A DNA stretch of 64,000 nt from an uncultured Fidelibacterota bacterium (GTDB lineage: Bacteria; Fidelibacterota; Marinisomatia; Marinisomatales; Marinisomataceae): NCBI GenBank assembly GCA_902538565.1, contig CACBFQ010000001.1:324001-388000 (forward strand), written 5' to 3'. Below are positions 45,534-53,534 of this stretch, in pieces. The notes under the pieces are model-generated. The model saw only the letters and a list, made by a program, of their open reading frames with translations. It did not search any database and had not been told where the DNA came from. The first letter of the stretch is position 1; every line of letters begins with the position of its first letter. The translations under genes were made by a program, and so were the position numbers.

Positions 45534-47966
45534 ATGTCAAAAAATGAAAAGCTATTAATTATTGTAGAGTCTCCATCAAAGACCAAAACAATATCAAAAT
45601 ATGTCGATAATGCATCAGTGATTGCTAGTGTAGGTCATTTCAAAGATCTTCCAAAAAAAGATATGGGAATAGATATTGATAATGATTTTGCCATGCAAAT
45701 AGAAAGTATGCCTGATAAGAAAAAGTTTCTATCTCAATTAAAAAAAGAGGTGAAAATTGCTGATCGCATTTTAATTGCCACTGACCCAGACCGTGAAGGT
45801 GAAGCAATCGCAGCCGATATTGCATCTGAAATCAAAGGAGATATTGAAAGAGTTGAATTCACTGAAATAACAAAACAAGCTGTGTTAGAAGCAGTCAATA
45901 ATTCTCGAAAAATAAATTATAATTTGGTAGATGCTCAACGTGCCAGAAGAGCTATTGACCGTATTGTTGGTTTCTCATTTTCTCCAGTACTTTGGAAAAC
46001 ATTAAGATCTTTAAAAAATAAAGGACTATCTGCTGGTCGCGTACAATCAGTTGCTCTCAAGCTATTGGTAAATCGTGAAAAGCTTAGAAATAAGTTTATT
46101 GAAAATAAATTTTATGCTATTGATGCAAATATTTCAGAAGAGAAAAGTGGTGAAATTTTTAAGGCATCATTAGTCTCATATAACGGAAAACCTGTTGCTA
46201 AGAGCGATGACTTTGGAAAATTTGATGTTGGTTTAAAAGATGATAATATTCTTCAAGTAGATCAAAAATTAGCAGAAAAAATAAAAGAAGAATGTAGTGC
46301 TAATGATTGGTTAGTTAATAATATTGAAAGTAAACCAACTTCTAGCTCTCCAGCGCCGCCGTTTACCACAAGCACACTACAACAAGATGCTTCAAGAAGA
46401 TTTGGATTTTCTCCAAAAAGAACAATGGTTGTTGCGCAAAAGCTTTATGAACAAGGGTTTATTACATACATGAGGACTGATTCTACCCATCTCTCGTCTG
46501 AAGCATTAAATGCTTCTAAGAAATTTATAGCAAACAGTTTTGGGAATGATTTTTTATCTGAAAAAACGAATATCTATAAAAATAAAGTTGCCAATGCTCA
46601 AGAAGCTCATGAAGCTATTCGTCCAGCAGGTACAGCATTTAGGAAAGTTGAAGATGTTCAAAAAATTGGTGCTGATGAAGCAAAGCTTTACGAATTAATT
46701 CTAAATAGAACAGTTGCTTCTCAAATGAAACCCGCACAATATATTCGAACAAACGTTGAAATTCATAACGGAACATCTATCTTTAAAGCAAGTGGGAATG
46801 TTACAGTATTTAAAGGTTACACTTTAGCATATGAACAAGCTTTGACAAGAAAAGATAAAGGCAGACCTGATAGCCTACCAGTTTTGGATAAACAATCCAA
46901 AATTCAAAACAAGGAAATATTGCTTGAAGAAAAAACAACATCACCTCCAAGAAGATTTTCAGAGGCAATGTTAGTTAAAGAAATGGAAACAAGAGGAATT
47001 GGAAGACCTTCTACCTATTCTGCTATTATAGAAAAATTGTCACAAAAAGAATATGTTGTTAAAAAAAATAAAACTCTAATACCAACTTTTGTTGGAATAG
47101 CTGTATCGCAACTATTGGAAAACCATTATAATGCATTATTCAATGAAAGATTTACAGCTGATATGGAAAATCGTTTGGATGCTATATCCAGATCTGAAAA
47201 TTCATACTTAGAAGTATTAAAAGAATTTTATTATGGTAATAATGACTACAAAGGAGTAGCAAAATTATTAGATGAAGAAGTTGATATTGCAAAGGCATGT
47301 ACAGTAAATGTAGAAAAAGATTTAGATATTAGAATCGGTAAGTTTGGTCCATATGTTCAAAAAGATGGTAATAATACAACTATTCCTGAAGATTTATTTT
47401 TTGGAGAGCTAAACAAGAAGAAATTAGAGGATCTTGATAGTATGCAGAAAGAGAACAATGTTATTGGGGTTCACACTAATGGAGAAAATATTTTATTAAA
47501 AATTGGTAGATACGGACCATATGTCGAGCTTGAAGAAAGTAAAAAAAGAAAGTCTGTTTTAAAAAGTATTGGTGTAGAAAATGTCACACAAGACATAGCT
47601 ATCGAATTATTAAGTCTTCCAAAAAAATTAGGTGTTCATCCAGAGACAAATGAAGATGTTTTAGCTGATTTTGGACCATATGGTCCTTACGTTAAGTGTG
47701 GTAAAATAAATGCATCAATGAAATCAGATGATAGCCCATTAACAATAACACTAGAAAATGCTGTAAAGTTAATTAAAGATAGAAAGCTAAAATTTGAACC
47801 AAAAGTGCTAGGTGAACATCCTAAAACAAAAAATGAAATATCAATCAAAAGAGGGCGATTTGGACCATATGTTACGGATGGAAAAAAAAATGCGTCTTTA
47901 AAAGGATATGTAGTTGATGAAGTCACTTTGGATCAAGCAGTACAATTAATTGACGAAAAATCATGA
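45534..47966 (+). CDS. topA: DNA topoisomerase I
   Basis: An 810-residue type IA topoisomerase. The TOPRIM domain has IVESPSKTKTI and ATDPDREGEAIA. The active-site tyrosine is Y312 in FITYMRTDST. The decatenation-loop and hinge parts are conserved (ETRGIGRPSTYSAII). The C-terminal region carries four copies of an (F/Y)GPYV repeat (near residues 605, 662, 712 and 778) in place of the cysteine zinc fingers of E. coli TopA. The ATG at 45534 is preferred to an upstream TTG. Its stop overlaps the next start by 4 bp. Confidence 0.95.
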   Translation: MSKNEKLLIIVESPSKTKTISKYVDNASVIASVGHFKDLPKKDMGIDIDNDFAMQIESMPDKKKFLSQLKKEVKIADRILIATDPDREGEAIAADIASEIKGDIERVEFTEITKQAVLEAVNNSRKINYNLVDAQRARRAIDRIVGFSFSPVLWKTLRSLKNKGLSAGRVQSVALKLLVNREKLRNKFIENKFYAIDANISEEKSGEIFKASLVSYNGKPVAKSDDFGKFDVGLKDDNILQVDQKLAEKIKEECSANDWLVNNIESKPTSSSPAPPFTTSTLQQDASRRFGFSPKRTMVVAQKLYEQGFITYMRTDSTHLSSEALNASKKFIANSFGNDFLSEKTNIYKNKVANAQEAHEAIRPAGTAFRKVEDVQKIGADEAKLYELILNRTVASQMKPAQYIRTNVEIHNGTSIFKASGNVTVFKGYTLAYEQALTRKDKGRPDSLPVLDKQSKIQNKEILLEEKTTSPPRRFSEAMLVKEMETRGIGRPSTYSAIIEKLSQKEYVVKKNKTLIPTFVGIAVSQLLENHYNALFNERFTADMENRLDAISRSENSYLEVLKEFYYGNNDYKGVAKLLDEEVDIAKACTVNVEKDLDIRIGKFGPYVQKDGNNTTIPEDLFFGELNKKKLEDLDSMQKENNVIGVHTNGENILLKIGRYGPYVELEESKKRKSVLKSIGVENVTQDIAIELLSLPKKLGVHPETNEDVLADFGPYGPYVKCGKINASMKSDDSPLTITLENAVKLIKDRKLKFEPKVLGEHPKTKNEISIKRGRFGPYVTDGKKNASLKGYVVDEVTLDQAVQLIDEKS

Positions 47967-48316
47967 CAAAAAATTTATATTTATTGTTTTTAAGTACAGT
48001 TTTATTGCTTGGATTTCAATCTTCTATTGAAGAACGCTTATATACACTTAATAGAGATCTTATGTGTCCAGTCTGTGATGGGCTGATTTTAGAGCAATCT
48101 CAAGCTGCACCCGCTCTAGAAATGAAAGAAGAAATTAAAAAAATGGTGGTTCAAGGAATGACTGATGAAGAAATCAAAGAACATTTTGTACAAAAATATG
48201 GTATTGAAATTCTCGCTAATCCTCCAAAAAAAGGCTTTGATACTCTAGTTTGGCTTGCACCTCTATTTTTTGGTTTTTTTGGAATAGTTTTTCTGTACAG
48301 ATATATTTTTTCTTAA
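47963..48316 (+). CDS. ccmH: CcmH/CycL/NrfF-like cytochrome c maturation protein
   Basis: A 117-residue membrane protein with a signal/anchor (LLFLSTVLLLGF), the heme-lyase thiol motif MCPVCDG at residues 33-39 (family LRCPVC) and a C-terminal membrane helix. It matches the short CcmH form that reduces apocytochrome c cysteines. None of the other ccm genes is near. It overlaps topA by 4 bp and precedes glyS, so it is an orphan in this operon. Confidence 0.88.
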   Translation: MTKNLYLLFLSTVLLLGFQSSIEERLYTLNRDLMCPVCDGLILEQSQAAPALEMKEEIKKMVVQGMTDEEIKEHFVQKYGIEILANPPKKGFDTLVWLAPLFFGFFGIVFLYRYIFS

Positions 48317-48328
48317 ACTCTATACAAA

Positions 48329-49765
48329 ATGAGTATAAAACATTTAGATAAAATTGTTTCTCTTTGTAAACGCAAAGGCTTTGTCTTTCCAAACTCTGAG
48401 ATTTATGGAGGATTAAAAGCGTCTTATGATTATGGACCTCTTGGCGTAGAATTAAAAAAAGCTATATCTGAAAAATGGTGGAAAGCAATGACGAACAATT
48501 CAAACATTGTTGGGCTTGATAGTTCTATTATGGTTCACCCAGATGTTTGGGAAGCAAGTGGACATATTGCCAACTTTAATGATCCTATGACGGATAATAA
48601 GGATACCAAAAAACGTTATAGAATTGATGATTTGTTATCACAGCAAAAAAGTAAAGTTATTGATGCCCTATGTGAAACACTGTCTATTGAAAATAAAAAT
48701 GATAGTGATACTCTTGATAAAATCAGTCACATTTTACTTCAAGAATCAGATAAGTATAGTAATGCTTTAGAATCAGTAGGAGTTATTGATCCATTTTCAG
48801 GAAATATTGGAAAATGGACCCAAGCTACTCAGTTTAACCTAATGTTTCAGACAAATTCAGGTCCATCAGAAAAATCTGGTAAAAGTATTTATTTACGTCC
48901 TGAAACAGCTCAAGGGATTTATATTAATTATTTATTGGTTCAAAATTCTATGAGATTAAAAGTTCCATTCGGTATCGCTCAAATTGGAAAAGCCTTTAGA
49001 AATGAAATTATTGCAAGAAATTTTATTTTTAGAACAAGAGAATTTGAGCAAATGGAAATGCAATATTTTGTTCATCCATCGGAAGATGAAACATCAATGG
49101 AGCTTTGGAAAGATAAAAGAATTAGCTTTTATTCTAAAGAATTAGGAATCAGCAAAGATAATTTAAAATTTCACCAACACTCGGAAGATGCCCTTGCTCA
49201 TTATGCAAAAGATGCTTTTGATATTGAATATAATTTTCCATTTGGTTGGGGTGAAGTTGAAGGTATTCACAATAGAACAGATTTTGATTTAAAAGAGCAT
49301 GAAAAATTATCTGGGAAAAATATGATGTATTTTGATGCACTTAAAAATGAAAAATATCATCCTTTTATCATTGAAACATCTACCGGCTTAAATCGAATAT
49401 TTTTAATGGTTCTTTGTGAATCTTATTATGAAGATAATGAAAATAGTAGAACTGTATTAAAGCTCCCTTTTGATTTAGCCCCAAATAAAATTGTAATTTG
49501 TCCACTGTTAAAAAAAGATGGTCTTCCTGAAAGAGCTAAAGAAATATATGATTCAATAAACTCATCACATAAATGTGTTTTCGATCAGCAAGGTTCTATT
49601 GGAAAAAGATACTATAGACAAGATGAAGCAGGAACTCCTTTTGGCATTACTATTGATCACGAAACCTTAGAAAATAATTCTATTACAATTAGAGAAAGAG
49701 ATTCTATGAAACAACATAGAATACCAACCGATAACATTTTAAAATTTATTTCAGAAAATAAATAG
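48329..49765 (+). CDS. glyS: Glycyl-tRNA synthetase (alpha2 type)
   Basis: A 478-residue single-chain class II synthetase. It starts IVSLCKRKGFVFPNSEIYGG and has YDYGPLGVELK, LRPETAQGIYINY (motif 2 region) and EFEQMEMQYFVHP, with motif 3 in ETSTGLNRIFLMVL. It is the dimer type used by many non-proteobacteria and eukaryotes, not the alpha2beta2 type. The C-terminal anticodon domain is complete. Confidence 0.95.
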   Translation: MSIKHLDKIVSLCKRKGFVFPNSEIYGGLKASYDYGPLGVELKKAISEKWWKAMTNNSNIVGLDSSIMVHPDVWEASGHIANFNDPMTDNKDTKKRYRIDDLLSQQKSKVIDALCETLSIENKNDSDTLDKISHILLQESDKYSNALESVGVIDPFSGNIGKWTQATQFNLMFQTNSGPSEKSGKSIYLRPETAQGIYINYLLVQNSMRLKVPFGIAQIGKAFRNEIIARNFIFRTREFEQMEMQYFVHPSEDETSMELWKDKRISFYSKELGISKDNLKFHQHSEDALAHYAKDAFDIEYNFPFGWGEVEGIHNRTDFDLKEHEKLSGKNMMYFDALKNEKYHPFIIETSTGLNRIFLMVLCESYYEDNENSRTVLKLPFDLAPNKIVICPLLKKDGLPERAKEIYDSINSSHKCVFDQQGSIGKRYYRQDEAGTPFGITIDHETLENNSITIRERDSMKQHRIPTDNILKFISENK

Positions 49766-49780
49766 AACAGGAGAAAAAGT

Positions 49781-50509
49781 ATGCGCTCTGCTAATCCAGC
49801 ATTAAATAATAACACTTTTAGAAACACAAGACGAGTTAGCGGCGAGCAAGCTATGTCAATAGATGGCACAGTTAATAAAACTGCATTAAGTCTCCTTTTG
49901 GTCATGACATCTGCGATTTACACATGGAATAATCCTGAAGTTGGATTGGCTTTATTTTGGCCTGTTACAATATTTACTTTTGTTTTATTAATGATTACAA
50001 TTTTTAATAAAAAATCTGCCCCAATTACAGTCCCATTATATTGTTTAGCTGAAGGATTAGTTTTAGGTGGAATCTCGGCCTATGCGAATGCATTGTATCC
50101 TGGGATTGCTAATCAAGCGATAGCGTTAACGTTTGGAATTTTAGCAGCTTTATTATTTTTGTACAAAAGTAGATTAATCGCTGCCACTGAAAATTTCAAA
50201 TTAGGCGTGTTTTCTGCTACTTTTGGTATTCTAATTATATATGTATTGAATTTAATTCTGTCCTTGTTTGGTATCTCATTCATGGGGCCTATATTTGGTA
50301 ATGGATTAACAGGTATTTTATTTTCGCTGTTCGTCATAGGAATAGCATCATTAAACCTTGTACTAGATTTTGACTTTATTGAAAATGGAGCTGATCAAGG
50401 TGCTCCTAAATATATGGAATGGTATGCTGCATTTGGGCTTATGATTACACTTATTTGGCTTTATATCGAAATACTCAATCTTCTAATGAAACTTAGAAGT
50501 AGAAGGTAA
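49781..50509 (+). CDS. Bax inhibitor-1/YccA-family membrane protein
   Basis: A 242-residue protein with seven predicted membrane helices. It belongs to the YccA/YetJ-like group that begins with a cytoplasmic N-terminal stretch (RSANPALNNNTF). The end LWLYIEILNLLMKLRSRR and the aspartates in DFDFIENGADQGAPKYMEWY are typical of this family, some members of which conduct calcium. An AGGAGA ribosome site lies ahead of the ATG. Confidence 0.88.
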   Translation: MRSANPALNNNTFRNTRRVSGEQAMSIDGTVNKTALSLLLVMTSAIYTWNNPEVGLALFWPVTIFTFVLLMITIFNKKSAPITVPLYCLAEGLVLGGISAYANALYPGIANQAIALTFGILAALLFLYKSRLIAATENFKLGVFSATFGILIIYVLNLILSLFGISFMGPIFGNGLTGILFSLFVIGIASLNLVLDFDFIENGADQGAPKYMEWYAAFGLMITLIWLYIEILNLLMKLRSRR

Positions 50510-50531
50510 TATACCCCTCCTCTTTAAATTA

Positions 50532-50560
50532 TTGACATAAAGTACACTTTCTCCTAGATT
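50532..50560 (+). promoter_or_regulatory. Sigma-70-like promoter of the TonB receptor gene
   Basis: A perfect -35 box TTGACA (50532-50537) is followed, after a 17-bp spacer, by TAGATT (50555-50560) as the -10 box. It lies 84 bp upstream of the TonB receptor start. Spacing and sequence are close to the bacterial consensus. Confidence 0.6.
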
Positions 50561-50571
50561 ATGCCAACTAA

Positions 50572-50605
50572 GGGTATATTTATACCTCTATAAGAGGTAC
50601 GTACC
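50572..50605 (+). promoter_or_regulatory. Palindrome-rich leader of the TonB receptor gene
   Basis: Three overlapping palindromes occur just downstream of the promoter: GGTATA-TT-TATACC (50573-50586), TACCTCT-ATA-AGAGGTA (50583-50599) and GGTACGTACC (50596-50605). They share the GGTA/TACC words, so the RNA can fold in alternative ways and the DNA could bind a dimeric regulator. The AAGGA site (50606-50610) follows directly. Confidence 0.5.
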
Positions 50606-50643
50606 AAGGATTAATTAATATGTACATAAACAAAGGAAAAACA

Positions 50644-53457
50644 ATGAGAAAGCTATATAACATGATAGCACTAGTTTTATTTTCTAGTTTAATATTTGCC
50701 GTAGATGGCCATGATTCAGTTTCAGGTACCGTTACTGATGCAGATGGTAATCCACTATTTGGAGCAAATGTTACTGTAGAAGGTACTTCATCTGGTGCTG
50801 CAACAGGAGCTGATGGATCATATTCAGTCGACGGTGTTGAGAGCGGTACTTATACAGTTACTGCTTCATACATTGGATATGAATCTGCAAGTGTTTCTGT
50901 AAGTGTAGATGGTGCTGCTACTGCTAATTTTTCATTAGCATCAAGCGCAGTTGCTGGTAATGCAGTATCTGTTCTTGGTTCACGTTTTGCAAGAAACGTT
51001 GATGAACAAGCAGTTCCAGTAGAAGTCATTACTGAGCTTGAAATTCGTGCAGCTGGTTTCACTGAAACCAATGAATTGCTGCAATCTCTAGTTCCATCAT
51101 ATAATGCTCCACGCGGATACATTACTGATGGTTCCGATCACATGAGACCTGCAACTTTACGTGGTATGGCTCCTAATCAGACTCTTGTACTTGTAAATGG
51201 TAAAAGACGTCATCAAGGTGCTTTAGTTCACGTTAACGGTTCTGTTGGTCGTGGTTCAACTCAGGTTGACTTAAATGCAATCCCGGCTAGCGCTATTCAA
51301 AAAATTGAGGTGCTACGTGACGGTGCTGCTGCACAATACGGTTCAGACGCTGTTGCAGGGGTTATCAACATTATTTTAAAAGAATCTGGCGGTGCTGACT
51401 TAAGTGCAACTTACGGTCAAAACCTTTCTTTCTTTGAAAGAGGTTATGCTGCAGGAGAAGGTCTTATTGATGGTCAAGATGCTTCAACTTATGGTTGGGA
51501 TCTTGATGAAGACGTAGATGGTACTGGTTACCTTCCTTATTCTGCTGATAGAGGTTGGGCTCGTCCAGGTCTTGAAACAGTTCTAAAAGAAGACGGTAGA
51601 AACCTAATTATTCATGCTGGTAACGGTTTGAATCTTTTTGGTGGAAGCGTATATTTAAGTGGTCAAATTCGTGACGGTGGTCGTACTAACCGTGCTGGAC
51701 TAGACCCAAGAAGACAGTACTTTGCGGGGATGGATGATAAAGAATATGCATTCGATAGAGAAAATCACCGTATTGGTGCTGGAGCATTCGAACAAGTAAG
51801 TCTTATGTTCAATGGTAGCTTCCCAATGGAACGTGGTGGTACATTCTACGCATTTGGTGGAATGAATACACGTGACGGAGAAAGTGGATGTTACTACAGA
51901 AGAGCACAGGATAATCGTACACTACGTGCATGGTATCCTGATGGATTCCTACCATTAATTAGCCCAACACTTACAGATACTTCATTAGCTGTAGGTATGA
52001 AAGGTATTATGGACGGAATGATCTTTGATGGAATGGCTTACGACTTTAGTGTTACTACAGGAAGTAACGAATTTTCATGGGGAATGAAAAATTCTCATAA
52101 TGCAACCGCAGGTACTGGTCCTAACCAGCAAGCTGAATTTGATCTTGGTACATTAGGATACAGCCAAACAACAGTAAACTTTGATCTATCTACTCAAATT
52201 GAGATGGATGGTTTTGAAGGTCCTGTTAACCTTGCTATGGGTGCTGAAATGCGTATGGAAAACTATGAAATTACAGCTGGTGAAGAAGCAGGTTATGCTG
52301 ACTACGGCTATGATGTATTAGATGGTCCTAACGCTGGTGCTTCAGCAGCAGTTGGTTGTCAATGTTTACCTGGACTAGCTCCAGCTAACGAACAAGATCG
52401 TGATAGAGACGCTTTCAGTTTATATGCTGAAATGGGCGGTAATCTTACTGAAGACCTATCACTTGATGTTGCATTAAGAACAGAAAATTATAGTGACTTT
52501 GGTTCAACTACTAATGGTAAAGTTGCAATGAGATATGAAATTGAAGAAGGTGTTGCTGCGAGAGGTTCTTTCAGTACTGGCTTTAGAGCGCCTGCTCTTC
52601 AAGAAGCATACTTCTCATCAATTGCTACTAACTTTATCGATGGTGTGCCTCTTGAAGTAGGTACATTCCCAGTTGATACTGAAGCAGCTAGAGCTCTTGG
52701 AGCTAAAGACCTTGAACCAGAAACATCTGAAAATCTATCTTTAGGTATGACCTATAAAGATGATAGATTCTCACTATCTGTAGATGCTTACATGATCACA
52801 GTTGAAGATCGTATTAGTATGAGTGAGACATTTAGAGGTTCAGGTACAAGTTCTAATATGGTTGATTTCTTTGCTGAAAGAGGTGTACCAGCTGCGGCAG
52901 GTAGATACTTCTTTAACGGTATTGATACAGAAACCAATGGTTTAGACATCGTTGCAACAATGAGAGAAGATGTTGCAGGTGGTTCATTATTGCTTAAAGC
53001 AGCATTGAACTTTAATGATACTGAAGTTACCAACAAAGGTGAACTTGAAACTCCTGCTGAGTTAGCTGCTTACACTTCAAGTGTATTACTTGGGCGTCAA
53101 AACACAGTAAGATATGAAAGTTCTTCTCCTAGTGAAAACTTCCAGTTCTCAGCAACTTTACAAAAACCTACATCTACATTGATGGTAAAGTTAAATCGTT
53201 GGGGTGAAGTAACTATCCCAGCAAGTACTGTTGAAAGAGAACAGGTATTAGGTTCTAAGTTTACAGTTGATACGGAATATTCATTCCAGGTTAGTAGTCA
53301 AGTAAGATTAGCATTTGGTGCTAATAATTTATTTGATGTTTATCCTGACAAAACTATTAAAAGAAATAGTTTTAATGGAATTTTCCAACACTCTGGGTAT
53401 AGTCCGTTCGGATTTAATGGCCGTTACATCTATACTCGTTTAGATATGACTTTATAA
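50644..53457 (+). CDS. TonB-dependent receptor with carboxypeptidase-like N-terminal domain
   Basis: A 937-residue outer-membrane receptor. Signal peptide MRKLYNMIALVLFSSLIFA, then a CarboxypepD-reg beta domain (about 23-110: SVSGTVTDADGNPLFGANVT), the plug (about 120-240, with LRGMAPNQTLVLVNGKRR and EVLRDGAAAQYGSDAVAGVI) and a large barrel ending in YIYTRLDMTL. Two starts are possible: ATG 50620 (after AAGGA) and ATG 50644 (after AAAGGA); the second gives a cleaner signal peptide. The substrate is unknown. Codon use is more GC-rich and biased (GGT, CGT, GCT) than neighbours, a sign of high expression. Confidence 0.92.
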   Translation: MRKLYNMIALVLFSSLIFAVDGHDSVSGTVTDADGNPLFGANVTVEGTSSGAATGADGSYSVDGVESGTYTVTASYIGYESASVSVSVDGAATANFSLASSAVAGNAVSVLGSRFARNVDEQAVPVEVITELEIRAAGFTETNELLQSLVPSYNAPRGYITDGSDHMRPATLRGMAPNQTLVLVNGKRRHQGALVHVNGSVGRGSTQVDLNAIPASAIQKIEVLRDGAAAQYGSDAVAGVINIILKESGGADLSATYGQNLSFFERGYAAGEGLIDGQDASTYGWDLDEDVDGTGYLPYSADRGWARPGLETVLKEDGRNLIIHAGNGLNLFGGSVYLSGQIRDGGRTNRAGLDPRRQYFAGMDDKEYAFDRENHRIGAGAFEQVSLMFNGSFPMERGGTFYAFGGMNTRDGESGCYYRRAQDNRTLRAWYPDGFLPLISPTLTDTSLAVGMKGIMDGMIFDGMAYDFSVTTGSNEFSWGMKNSHNATAGTGPNQQAEFDLGTLGYSQTTVNFDLSTQIEMDGFEGPVNLAMGAEMRMENYEITAGEEAGYADYGYDVLDGPNAGASAAVGCQCLPGLAPANEQDRDRDAFSLYAEMGGNLTEDLSLDVALRTENYSDFGSTTNGKVAMRYEIEEGVAARGSFSTGFRAPALQEAYFSSIATNFIDGVPLEVGTFPVDTEAARALGAKDLEPETSENLSLGMTYKDDRFSLSVDAYMITVEDRISMSETFRGSGTSSNMVDFFAERGVPAAAGRYFFNGIDTETNGLDIVATMREDVAGGSLLLKAALNFNDTEVTNKGELETPAELAAYTSSVLLGRQNTVRYESSSPSENFQFSATLQKPTSTLMVKLNRWGEVTIPASTVEREQVLGSKFTVDTEYSFQVSSQVRLAFGANNLFDVYPDKTIKRNSFNGIFQHSGYSPFGFNGRYIYTRLDMTL

Positions 53458-53480
53458 GTTTTTTAAGTCATAAAATAAAT

Positions 53481-53511
53481 AAAAAGCCTCTACTTTTTGT
53501 AGGGGCTTTTT
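53481..53511 (+). terminator. Intrinsic terminator after the TonB receptor gene
   Basis: AAAAAGCCTCTAC (53481-53493), a TTTTT loop and GTAGGGGCTTTTT (53499-53511) form a 13-bp stem with one T-G wobble, ending in a T-run. It starts 24 bp after the stop codon and is the clearest rho-independent terminator in the window. Confidence 0.93.
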
Positions 53512-53534
53512 ATTAGTTTTAGTATAAATAAAAA

